The notes under the pieces: generated by a model
What the model saw: the letters and a program-made list of their open reading frames with translations, nothing else
Databases searched by the model: none
What the model was told of the DNA's origin: nothing
Source: JBHHYR01 sp046757585
GTDB taxonomy: Bacteria; Desulfobacterota; Binatia; HRBIN30
Assembly: GCA_046757585.1 (NCBI GenBank)
Contig: JBHHYR010000033.1
Span: 1 to 25,864, forward strand
Direction of reading: 5' to 3'
Length of the DNA stretch: 25,864 bases
Position numbers and translations under genes: made by a program
Shown here: positions 15,476 through 22,906 of the stretch, one piece after another
How positions within the stretch are numbered: the stretch's first letter is position 1
Layout of the letters: each line of letters starts with the position of its first letter

Positions 15476-15481
15476 GATATA
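15476..15481 (-). promoter_or_regulatory. Possible -10 element giving a leaderless fmt message
   Basis: TATATC on the minus strand ends seven bases before the fmt GTG, so initiation would fall at about 15469. I find no good -35 at 17 bases (GGGCGC), so this rests on the -10 and the missing ribosome-binding site only. The upstream def-fmt gap is otherwise GC-rich with overlapping GGCGGC/GCCGCC repeats. Confidence 0.3.
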
Positions 15482-15550
15482 GCATGCGGGAGGCCGCGGC
15501 GCCCCTCGAGGGCGGCGCGCCGTCGCCGCCGCGGGAGGGGCTGTGGCCTG

Positions 15551-16093
15551 TCAGATGCTGACGGCGGGTTTTTTCGCCTCGAGTGGCACGCCCTCGCGCA
15601 GCCACTTCCTCACGCGCCGGCGGTACAGATCCCGTTTGAGCCGACTAATGCGGTCGATGAAGAGCTTGCCTTCCAAGTGGTCGATCTCGTGCTGGAGGGC
15701 TACGGCGAGCAGGTCCTCGCCTTCAATCTGGATTTCCTTCTCGTCCGGTGTCCAGCCGGTGACCAGGACCCGTTGGGCGCGGGTCACCTCGGCCGTGTAG
15801 TCCACCACGCTCAGGCAGCCCTCTTCCCACACGATCGATCCCTCGGCTTCAGCGATTACGGGGTTGATCAACTTGATGAGATGCGTGCCTGGGCTCTCGT
15901 GATCCACATCGAGCACGATGACGCGCTCGGGAGACCCCACTTGAACGGCGGCCAGCCCTACGCCCGGCGCCGCGTACATCGTCTCGACGAGGTCTGTCAC
16001 CAGCTGATTGATGCTGGCGTCAATGCGCTGCACCGGGCGTGCCCGTTCCTTCAGCCCCGTGTCGGGATATGTGAGGATCTTCCTGAGAGCCAT
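15551..16093 (-). CDS. def: Peptide deformylase
   Basis: Removes the N-formyl group from nascent proteins. From the ATG at 16093 the protein has 180 residues and starts MALRKILTYPD, typical of the family; the frame is open further upstream, but that part is unlike any deformylase. All three metal-site motifs are present: GVGLAAVQ (44-51), EGCLS (91-95, ligand C93) and QHEIDHLEG (134-142, ligands H135 and H139, base E136). A basic C-terminal helix follows (RLKRDLYRRRVRKW). It is followed by fmt, which adds the formyl group this enzyme removes. Confidence 0.96.
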   Translation of the reverse strand: MALRKILTYPDTGLKERARPVQRIDASINQLVTDLVETMYAAPGVGLAAVQVGSPERVIVLDVDHESPGTHLIKLINPVIAEAEGSIVWEEGCLSVVDYTAEVTRAQRVLVTGWTPDEKEIQIEGEDLLAVALQHEIDHLEGKLFIDRISRLKRDLYRRRVRKWLREGVPLEAKKPAVSI

Positions 16094-16113
16094 GCGCCGG
16101 TAGTCGGAAGGAG

Positions 16114-16143
16114 AGGCTACACGCGGAGCGCTAGGCCGGTCAA
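16114..16143 (-). promoter_or_regulatory. Possible promoter for def
   Basis: On the minus strand TTGACC (16143-16138) and TAGCCT (16119-16114) are 18 bases apart in the 146-base gap between priA and def. The expected start is near 16107, leaving about 14 bases before the ATG. No Shine-Dalgarno sequence is visible there. The -35 is good and the -10 only moderate. Confidence 0.4.
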
Positions 16144-16239
16144 CTGCCCTCCGGGCCGCCCTGTTATCGTTCGTCGCGCCCTCCAGGGTGTATCGGGAAT
16201 CGCCGTGGCGGGGTGGGAAGGCACCGGGCGCCCGCACGC

Positions 16240-18666
16240 TCACAGCATGTTATACGGATCGACGTCGACGAGGACCCGCACGGCGGCGCCGCGGGCTTGG
16301 CGGCGGACGGCATCACGTCCGGCGCGTGCGGTGTTGCGGACGGCGGTGCCGTTGCGGCCACGAATCAAGAGCTGCCAGCGATAGCGTCGCCGCAGTCGCT
16401 CGATGGGTGCTAAGGTGGGACCGAGCAGCCCGACACCTGGTGGCGCGGCGCGCGCGACCTGTGCCGCCAGGGTGCGCGCGATGCGTTCGGTGGCGTCGGG
16501 ACGCTCACCTTCGCAGCGGATCTGGACCAGGCGTGCAAAGGGTGGATAGCCCAGCTCGCGGCGCGCGGCCAACTCCTGTTCCGCAAAGTGCCGGTAGTCG
16601 TGGTTGGCGGCGCACTGGAGGCTGAAATGCGTTGGCTGTAGTGTCTGTACGATCACACGCCCCGGCCGCGTGCCGCGGCCGGCCCGACCCGCCACCTGTG
16701 TCAGCAGTTGAAAAGTCCGCTCGGCAGCCCGGAAATCCGGAAAATTCAACGACTGGTCGGCGAGCAGCACCCCGACGAGCGTGACGCCGGGGAAATCGTG
16801 ACCTTTGGTGATCATCTGCGTGCCAACCAGGACATCGTATTCCCGGCGTTCCCAGGCTGCCAGAATCTCCCGCTGCGCACCCTTACGCCGGGTCGTGTCC
16901 CGATCCATCCGCCCCACGCGGGTTCCGGGAAGGATTGTGCGTAACGCCGCTTCGACCTGTTCGGTGCCGGCTCCCCAGGCGCTGAGGCTGAGCCCACCGC
17001 ATGCCGGACATGCGCTCGGGATGGAAACGGTGTAATCGCAGTGGTGACATCGCAAAGCCTGCCAGCGACGGTGCAAAGTCAAAGTCACGCTGCAGTTGGG
17101 GCACATCAGCGCGTCACCACACTGCAGGCACTGGAGGAAATTGGCGAAACCGCGGCGGTTCAAGAAAACCAGGCTCTGGCCGTGGGCCGCCAGATTCGCC
17201 TTGAGGACCGCCGCGAGCTGGGGGGAGATCAGCACGGATCTGCCCGCTGCCGAGCTCCGGCGCAGGTCGACGATGTCCATCGCTGGTAGCGGCCGGGCTT
17301 CGACCCGTTCGGGGAGCTCGAGCACTTGGTAGCGCCGGATGCGGCCGTTGTGGAACGTTTCCATTGCCGGAGTCGCAGAGCCCAGAAGCGCCGGGCAGCC
17401 ACTGAGCTTGGCTCGCATGACAGCGACGTCGCGGCCGTTGTAGCGGATGCCATCGTCTTGCTTGAAGGCTGCATCGTGCTCTTCGTCGACCACCACGAGA
17501 CCGAGCCGCGGCAACGGTGCGAAGACTGCAGAGCGCGCGCCGACCACGATCGGGACCTCGCCCCGCGCGATCTTCCGCCACTCGTCCCAGCGTTCCCCGT
17601 CACTGAGGCCACTGTGCAACACCGCCACGCGATCGCCGAAGCGAACCCGTACACGATCCACGAGCTGGTGCGTCAGCGAGATTTCCGGCACCAGCACCAG
17701 CGCTGTGCGCGCTTGGTCCAGGCAGGCGCTGATGCAGCGCAGGTAGACTTCGGTCTTGCCACTGCCAGTGACACCCCAGAGCAGAAAAGTGCGAAACTCG
17801 CTGCCGATGGCACCCGTGACGGCCCCGACCGCATCGCGCTGGGCGGTGGTGAGCCCCACCGGCCGATCCTGCAGCACCGTGTCCGACAGCACCGGACGGT
17901 ACACCTCCTCTTCGACAACCGAGACGAGCCCCGCTTTGATCAACGCGCCCAGCTTGGCTGACGCGTTCGGAAACGTCGCGTGAAGTTCCAACGCCCGGGC
18001 GCGTCGCAAGGGATGCTGGCGCAGGTACGCATACACGGCGTACTGGGCCGGGCGCTTCCGCTGCCATTCGCAGGCCTCGTCGGAGGCCAGCACGCGCGCT
18101 ACACGGTAATGGCGTTCATGCTTCGTTGGGCCGCTGCCGCCGCGCAACACGTCGTCGATGCTGATCCACCCCTTGCGTTGGAGCGAACCCAGCGCCCGCC
18201 GGCCGCGGAGGCCAAACTTGTCTGCCACGGCGCCGGTGGTCTGGGCACCGTGGGCCGCGAGCCATTGCACCAGCGCCTGCTCGGGCTGTGTGAGCGTGCT
18301 GCGCTCGCCCAACGGTGTCCCGTTCAGTCGGGCAGTGCGTTCGATGCGAATGCGCAGACGGCCGGGCAGAGCTGCCGAGACGGCCTCCGCAACCGAGCTC
18401 GAGTAATAGTCCGCCATCCAACGGCAGAGCCGGAGGAGCGAACCGTCGAGCAGAGGCTCCGGGTCGAGGACAGTCAGAACCTGCTTGAGTCGTGGGCGCG
18501 CTGACGCAGCCGCGAGGTCGGTGACGATGCCAACCGCCCGCCGTGTGCCGAGAGGGACGAGCACCCGAACCCCCGGACGGACGGACGCGCGGAGGCGCTC
18601 GTCCACCACATAGTCGAGCGGATCAATGTCACCGGCTGCGGGAATCACGACCACACGGGCAATCAC
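16240..18666 (-). CDS. priA: Primosomal protein N' (replication restart helicase)
   Basis: A 3'-5' helicase that recognises stalled forks and reloads the replicative helicase. The 808-residue protein has an N-terminal DNA 3'-end-binding domain (1-105), winged-helix region, Walker A GVTGSGKT (298-305), DEEH (394-397), GSATPAMET (429-437), eight zinc-ligand cysteines (513, 516, 522, 525, 540, 543, 553, 556), WGAGTEQVE, GTQMITKGHDFPGVTLV and QVAGRAGRG. The start is GTG, supported by AGGAGG seven bases upstream (18679-18674); no ATG is nearby. The end VDVDPYNML is typical. Its leader carries two overlapping hairpins. Confidence 0.97.
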   Translation of the reverse strand: MIARVVVIPAAGDIDPLDYVVDERLRASVRPGVRVLVPLGTRRAVGIVTDLAAASARPRLKQVLTVLDPEPLLDGSLLRLCRWMADYYSSSVAEAVSAALPGRLRIRIERTARLNGTPLGERSTLTQPEQALVQWLAAHGAQTTGAVADKFGLRGRRALGSLQRKGWISIDDVLRGGSGPTKHERHYRVARVLASDEACEWQRKRPAQYAVYAYLRQHPLRRARALELHATFPNASAKLGALIKAGLVSVVEEEVYRPVLSDTVLQDRPVGLTTAQRDAVGAVTGAIGSEFRTFLLWGVTGSGKTEVYLRCISACLDQARTALVLVPEISLTHQLVDRVRVRFGDRVAVLHSGLSDGERWDEWRKIARGEVPIVVGARSAVFAPLPRLGLVVVDEEHDAAFKQDDGIRYNGRDVAVMRAKLSGCPALLGSATPAMETFHNGRIRRYQVLELPERVEARPLPAMDIVDLRRSSAAGRSVLISPQLAAVLKANLAAHGQSLVFLNRRGFANFLQCLQCGDALMCPNCSVTLTLHRRWQALRCHHCDYTVSIPSACPACGGLSLSAWGAGTEQVEAALRTILPGTRVGRMDRDTTRRKGAQREILAAWERREYDVLVGTQMITKGHDFPGVTLVGVLLADQSLNFPDFRAAERTFQLLTQVAGRAGRGTRPGRVIVQTLQPTHFSLQCAANHDYRHFAEQELAARRELGYPPFARLVQIRCEGERPDATERIARTLAAQVARAAPPGVGLLGPTLAPIERLRRRYRWQLLIRGRNGTAVRNTARAGRDAVRRQARGAAVRVLVDVDPYNML

Positions 18667-18696
18667 GAGCCCCCCTCCTGATGAGGGTGCGTCCAG

Positions 18697-18732
18697 GTCA
18701 GAGCGGAGTGCGCAAGCGTCAAGCTCTGACGC
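18697..18732 (-). promoter_or_regulatory. Two mutually exclusive hairpins in the priA leader
   Basis: An 8-bp perfect inverted repeat (18697-18704 with 18723-18730, 18-base loop) shares its 18723-18730 arm with a second perfect repeat (18716-18721 with 18727-18732, 5-base loop). Only one stem can form at a time. They lie between the receiver gene stop (18778) and the priA ribosome-binding site. This resembles an attenuator or binding-site layout, but no T-run follows. Confidence 0.3.
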
Positions 18733-18777
18733 GCGGCTTCTCAGGCGCAGCCACCTGGTACTCCAGCCCCATCCGCT

Positions 18778-19155
18778 TCACCCTGCGGGCGGCTTGAGGT
18801 GCTTTTCCACCTCTTGGACGATCTGCTTCATGGTGAAGGGCTTGGAGATGTAGCCGTCGCATCCCACCTGGCCAGCGGTCTGCGCCAGGGTATCCCACAC
18901 GTGTGCTGTGACGGCAACAATCGGGATGCGTGCCGTGGTTGGGTCCCCTTTGAGAGTGTCGATGACCTCGACTCCGCTCACTTTCGGCATGGCCAGGTCA
19001 GTTAGTATCAAGTCGGGTATCTGCTGCTTCGCCTTGCAGATCGCGTCCTCGCCGCCGTAGGCGGGTACGACCCGATAGCCGGCGCTGGTCAGCATATGGG
19101 TGAGAATCCGCATGATATCAGGTTCATCTTCGACAATGAGAATCCGCGCGTTCAC
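18778..19155 (-). CDS. Stand-alone response-regulator receiver protein
   Basis: A single CheY-like receiver domain with no output domain. The GTG at 19155 (125 aa) is preferred over an upstream start because GGGAGGT lies six bases before it (19168-19162) and the protein then begins NARILIVEDEPDI. The acidic pocket is E9/D10, the phosphorylation site D53 in ILTDLAMPKVSG, with the conserved Thr in AVTAH (near 86) and Lys in SKPF (near 108). It should relay phosphate or dock on another protein. No histidine kinase lies in the window. It lies 181 bases downstream of the arn cluster and 111 bases upstream of priA. Confidence 0.93.
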   Translation of the reverse strand: MNARILIVEDEPDIMRILTHMLTSAGYRVVPAYGGEDAICKAKQQIPDLILTDLAMPKVSGVEVIDTLKGDPTTARIPIVAVTAHVWDTLAQTAGQVGCDGYISKPFTMKQIVQEVEKHLKPPAG

Positions 19156-19241
19156 CGGTTCACCTCCCAGCAAGCATCACGTCCCCTACGTTTTACGTTT
19201 ACCACCTCTGGCACCGCTGCACCACGGGCTCTCCTGCCAGC

Positions 19242-19270
19242 GTCCTGTCTGCTCCTAATTCGGACAGGAC
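19242..19270. other. Perfect 8-bp inverted repeat after the arn cluster
   Basis: GTCCTGTC (19242-19249) and GACAGGAC (19263-19270) form a perfect stem with a 13-base loop in the 181-base gap between the glycosyltransferase stop (19337) and the receiver gene start (19155). No T-run follows on either strand. It could be a factor-dependent terminator, an RNA stabilising stem or an operator for the receiver gene. Nothing else is recognisable in this gap. Confidence 0.35.
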
Positions 19271-19336
19271 CCAATACCGGATCCGTCTCCACTGCAAGGC
19301 CGGCGCATGGGAGCTGGCTAAAGCGCCCGTGCACGG

Positions 19337-21124
19337 CTACGGGGCTTGGACCCGACGAACCAAGACAAGGCGCACGCCGTCCTCGCTACGCGTGTGGCCG
19401 CGGAAGTGGATTTGCTCGTAGTGGTCCCGTGCGGCGGCGCGGCGGCGGTGCCACTCCGCCTTCGTCATCAGCAGATAGCGCGGGGCGCCTGCGAGCAGTG
19501 GCCCATCGTACGTGGGGATGTGCCCCGCCCAATAGAACACTGCCGCATAGTCGAAAGTCCTGTAGAAGGAAACCTCGCCGGCCGGTCCAGTGACGTGCCG
19601 AACGTCCGCCATGAAGGTGCGCACGCTCTGGTGTCGGGCGATGCCCGGGAGGATGACTTCTCTGACCGCCATCAACAAGCTCGCAACGGTGCAAAATGTG
19701 AACACGAAGATCCACCACCGGTGCGCCGCGCGCGCCGCTCGGATGCATCCGTAAAGACCTGCCAAACCCAGCAACAGGAGTGCGGCGAGCAACCAACTCC
19801 CGCTCCGAATCGCGTCGCTGATCCAAGGAGCAAAAGGCTGCGCCCGAGCCGGCAACCAGGGTTGCGTCGTTGCCAGGACCGGCGCCCCTGCACTTTCCAG
19901 CAACACCACGGCGAGGAGCAGCAGGCCTGTCCCGAGGAGCGGCCAGCCGACTGCCCGCAGCAGACGGGCGAGCCAGCGATCTGCTCCGCCTGCGCCACCC
20001 GTGCGCTCGTTCCACCACCAGCCGAGCAGCAACGCCACTGCGGGATACAGGGCCAGCAGGTATACGCTGCGTTTGCTCGCGGCCAACGCGTAAAAGCCGA
20101 ACACGACACCGATCCACACTAGCAGGTAGACGCGGCAGTCGCGTGTGGATAACTCGCGGCGCGCGCGCCACAGCTGGCCACCCACTCCGGGGAGGAAGAG
20201 CGTCCATGGCAGGAGGCCGAGGACCAAGGTGCCGAACAAGTAGGCGACGGAATGGCGGTGTCCACCTCCAAAGGCACCGCTGTTGAAGAAGGTGAAGACG
20301 TTTTCTGCCAGCGCTTGTTTGCGGAAAAACTCGACGCCTCCCTGCCTTAGCGCCATCACGTACCAGCTGCCGGCAACCACGCTGACGGCCGACAGGCCAT
20401 GGCCGAGCCGCATTTGCCGCACGAGACCCACATCGCGCGTGAGGGCGCACGTGGCCAGTGCGACTAGCAGCGGCAGCGCAGCGCCTACTGGCCCTTTGCT
20501 GAGCACCGCCACGGTCATGCCGGCATACAGCGGAATGAGCCAGCCGGTGGTGCGGCGGCGCTGGAAGAAGAGCAGGCTCAAGAGGGCCAGCTCGAGGCCA
20601 AAGGTGAGCGCCATGTCCACCCGCCCATTGGTTGCTGCGCGCGCCCACTCGAACGTCGTCATGAGCACCAGCGCGCTGATCAGGCCGGCGCGAGCGCTCC
20701 AGAGTGCGGCGCCCGTGGCCAAGACGCAGAGCAGTGCGAGCAGCGACAGCGCCGCCGATGGGAAGCGGATGCTCCACTCGTCCGTGGCCCCGCGGGCCAG
20801 TGCCGTCACAGCCGCCAGCCAATGAAACAGCGGCGGCTTGGACGGGAGTTCGACCCCATTGCGCTTCGGCAAGATCCAGCCCCCTCCGTGGGTCATCTCC
20901 CACACCACTAACCCTTCGCGTGGCTCGCCTTTGGTGAAGAACGGCGCTTTGCCGAGGCCCCAGAGCTGGAGGCCAACCCAGGCGGCAATGACTACCAGCG
21001 CCGCGGCGCCGGTGGCAGGTACCAACCACCGCCGTGCGGCAGGCGTGCCGGCCGAGCCCGGCTGCGGCTGGCGTGTTTCGGGATGCTCAGGCTCAGCACG
21101 CGTCCTGTCGGCCGAATCGATCAT
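19337..21124 (-). CDS. GT-C family glycosyltransferase, ArnT paralogue
   Basis: A 595-residue polytopic inner-membrane protein of the PMT/ArnT (GT39/GT83) superfamily, expected to move sugar from a polyprenyl-phosphate donor to a periplasmic acceptor. The ATG at 21124 is chosen because it sits one base after the preceding frame's stop. After a basic, Pro-rich cytoplasmic N-terminus the first helix (about 37-56) leads into the periplasmic loop with GEPREGLVVWEM and LPSKPPLFHWL. Against ArnT proteins this aligns without gaps, but the conserved catalytic Asp is G66. About twelve hydrophobic segments follow, then a soluble tail containing VSFYRTFDYAAVFYWAG. The acceptor is unknown; lipid A or O-antigen are candidates from the arn context. 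Confidence 0.85.
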   Translation of the reverse strand: MIDSADRTRAEPEHPETRQPQPGSAGTPAARRWLVPATGAAALVVIAAWVGLQLWGLGKAPFFTKGEPREGLVVWEMTHGGGWILPKRNGVELPSKPPLFHWLAAVTALARGATDEWSIRFPSAALSLLALLCVLATGAALWSARAGLISALVLMTTFEWARAATNGRVDMALTFGLELALLSLLFFQRRRTTGWLIPLYAGMTVAVLSKGPVGAALPLLVALATCALTRDVGLVRQMRLGHGLSAVSVVAGSWYVMALRQGGVEFFRKQALAENVFTFFNSGAFGGGHRHSVAYLFGTLVLGLLPWTLFLPGVGGQLWRARRELSTRDCRVYLLVWIGVVFGFYALAASKRSVYLLALYPAVALLLGWWWNERTGGAGGADRWLARLLRAVGWPLLGTGLLLLAVVLLESAGAPVLATTQPWLPARAQPFAPWISDAIRSGSWLLAALLLLGLAGLYGCIRAARAAHRWWIFVFTFCTVASLLMAVREVILPGIARHQSVRTFMADVRHVTGPAGEVSFYRTFDYAAVFYWAGHIPTYDGPLLAGAPRYLLMTKAEWHRRRAAARDHYEQIHFRGHTRSEDGVRLVLVRRVQAP

Positions 21125-21125
21125 G

Positions 21126-21347
21126 TCAGCCGAAGTTGACGACGACGACCTTCTTTCCATGCGCGGCGATTTGCCGCGGCGCCGGGTTCAGGTGCGGCCG
21201 CAGCGGCTCCAGCTCCGACCGGTTGATGACCAGGAAGACCCGCTGGCGGGATCGCCAGGCTTTCAAGAGCGGGGTGTCGGTCCGCCAGAAGAAGGCGTGC
21301 TGGTCACCCTGGCGGCTGCCGAACGCCAACTCGCCGCGTCCCCCCAC
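21126..21347 (-). pseudogene. Out-of-frame C-terminal segment of the ArnT-like gene
   Basis: This 73-codon frame opens with GTG overlapping the stop of the ArnT-like gene. Its translation (GGRGELAFGSRQGDQ, then RQRVFLVINRSELEPL and GKKVVVVNFG at the end) looks like the soluble C-terminal domain that usually follows ArnT-type proteins, not an independent protein. Reading back in this frame, the codons before the GTG give RTILV, which continues naturally from the end of the upstream frame (ITYYADG). A single-base deletion near 21358-21364 would explain the split. The combined protein would be about 594 residues, almost exactly the length of the next glycosyltransferase. Confidence 0.7.
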
Positions 21348-22906
21348 TAGGATGGTGCGCCGTCTGCGTAATACGTGATGCCCTGCGTGTAGTGATGGTA
21401 GAGGACCACCTCATCCGCCGGTCCCGCCTGCTGGCGAATGGCGAGGCCGAGCGATCGATACTCGGCCGCCACCCCACGGCCGCTGATGGCGACGACTTGC
21501 AGGGCAAGGATTCCCAACACTAACACTGCCAGACTGCGCTGCGTTCTGCCGGTGCAGGCTGCCTGCCGCAGCAGCAGCAAGCTCAGGCCGCCCGCTGCCG
21601 CCAGGACTGCCGCGCCGGCATACAGCCGCGGGACGATCAGCTCGACGCGCCAGTGTGCCACGAGCGCGCTGGTGATTGCTCCTCCCAGGACGGCACCGCC
21701 CGCGACGACGAGGAACATCACACCGCACCGGCGCAGCAGTGCAGTGTGGCGGCTGGCGACTACGTGGCGAAAGAATCGCGCGCCGAGAATTGCCAGCGGG
21801 CAGAACATCGGCAGGATGTACGTGGCCAGCTTCGAGCCGGAAAGACTGAAGAACACGAACACCACGGCGCTCCACACCACACAGTACACCGCCGCGGCCG
21901 ACAGGCGCCGCTGCATGAGCCGCACGAAAAACCGCCGCATGATACCCGGCGCTAGCACGCAGCACGCACTCCACGGTAGCATGCCCGCCAGCACAATGGG
22001 GAGGAAGAACCACAGGGGTTGCCGATGTTCGGCAGGCCGCAGAAACCGGTCGAGGTGCTGGTTGACAAGGAAGAAGTCGATGAACTCGGGATTCCGGTGG
22101 CTCACGAGAACGAACCACGGGAGCACGATCACCAGAAACAAGCCGATGCCCGGTGCGGAGATGACCCATCGCAAGGCGGCGCGGTCCCCCCGCAGGAGCA
22201 GAAACGCGATGATGATGCCGCCGGTGAGTAGGGCCGCGACGGGCCCCTTCGCCAGTACCGCCAGGGCGGTGGCGCCGTACAGGAGCACGACGAACCTGCG
22301 CCGCCGCCGGGGGTCGTGCTGCGCGAACCAAAAGGCCCCGAGTGCCACCGTGATGAGCGCAGCCAACGGCATGTCGAGGATCAGGATCTGACTCAGCCCG
22401 AAGTACAAGGGCGTTGCAGCAAGCAGCGCCGCCCCCACATAGCCTGTCCACGCCCCATACATTGCGCGCCCGATCGCGTAGGTCATGACGATGCCCAGCA
22501 GACCGAAAAGCGCCGGCCACAGGCGCGTGACCAGCTCGCTCATGCCGAAGAGCGTAAAGTTGGCGGCCGTGAGCCAGTAGATCAAGGGCGGCTTTTCGAA
22601 GTACTTGACGTAGTTCAGATGTGGCGTCACCCAATCGCCGCGCTGGATCATCTCCCGCGCGATTTCCGCATATCGGGGTTCATCGGGCTCATTGAGCGGG
22701 AAATGGCCTAGGAGGCAGAAGTAGCTCAATACGATCGCAGCGGTGCCCGTCCAGATCAGCCACCGTGGCAGGCGGCGGCCTGACGGGTCGGGAGGAGGGA
22801 CCAAGGTGCGGAGTTGTGATTTCGCCGGGCGGTCCGCCGGCCCTGACACTGCGGCCGGCTCAGGGCGACGGGCGCCAGCGACTTCTTCCGCCAGGTTCCT
22901 AGGCAC
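21347..22906 (-). CDS. arnT: ArnT-type lipid A aminoarabinose transferase, frame broken near 3' end
   Basis: Expected to transfer 4-amino-4-deoxy-L-arabinose from undecaprenyl phosphate to lipid A on the periplasmic face. The GTG at 22906 (519 codons) is favoured by AGAGG six bases upstream and a short overlap with arnD; an ATG at 22948 is possible. Membrane helices begin near 50. The first periplasmic loop has DEPRYAEIAREM (75-86, candidate catalytic D75) and YVKYFEKPPLIYWL, and later loops have NQHLDRFLRPAEHRQPLWFF and SGSKLATYILP, all ArnT-like. The frame ends at YYADGAPS, before the soluble C-terminal domain, which is found in another frame just downstream. It is either a real truncation, a recent mutation or an assembly error. 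Position after arnD supports the arn role. Confidence 0.88.
   Translation of the reverse strand: MPRNLAEEVAGARRPEPAAVSGPADRPAKSQLRTLVPPPDPSGRRLPRWLIWTGTAAIVLSYFCLLGHFPLNEPDEPRYAEIAREMIQRGDWVTPHLNYVKYFEKPPLIYWLTAANFTLFGMSELVTRLWPALFGLLGIVMTYAIGRAMYGAWTGYVGAALLAATPLYFGLSQILILDMPLAALITVALGAFWFAQHDPRRRRRFVVLLYGATALAVLAKGPVAALLTGGIIIAFLLLRGDRAALRWVISAPGIGLFLVIVLPWFVLVSHRNPEFIDFFLVNQHLDRFLRPAEHRQPLWFFLPIVLAGMLPWSACCVLAPGIMRRFFVRLMQRRLSAAAVYCVVWSAVVFVFFSLSGSKLATYILPMFCPLAILGARFFRHVVASRHTALLRRCGVMFLVVAGGAVLGGAITSALVAHWRVELIVPRLYAGAAVLAAAGGLSLLLLRQAACTGRTQRSLAVLVLGILALQVVAISGRGVAAEYRSLGLAIRQQAGPADEVVLYHHYTQGITYYADGAPS

Noticed and set aside
16094..16243. Upstream extension of def by 50 codons
   Set aside because: The extra residues do not resemble deformylases, overlap a likely promoter and touch the priA stop; the family start is the ATG at 16093.
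19386..21029. 547-codon frame on the minus strand inside the GT-C paralogue gene
   Set aside because: It is a shifted-frame shadow of the glycosyltransferase: Arg/Pro/Ala-rich, without hydrophobic segments. The same applies to the 407-codon frame at 21411-22634.
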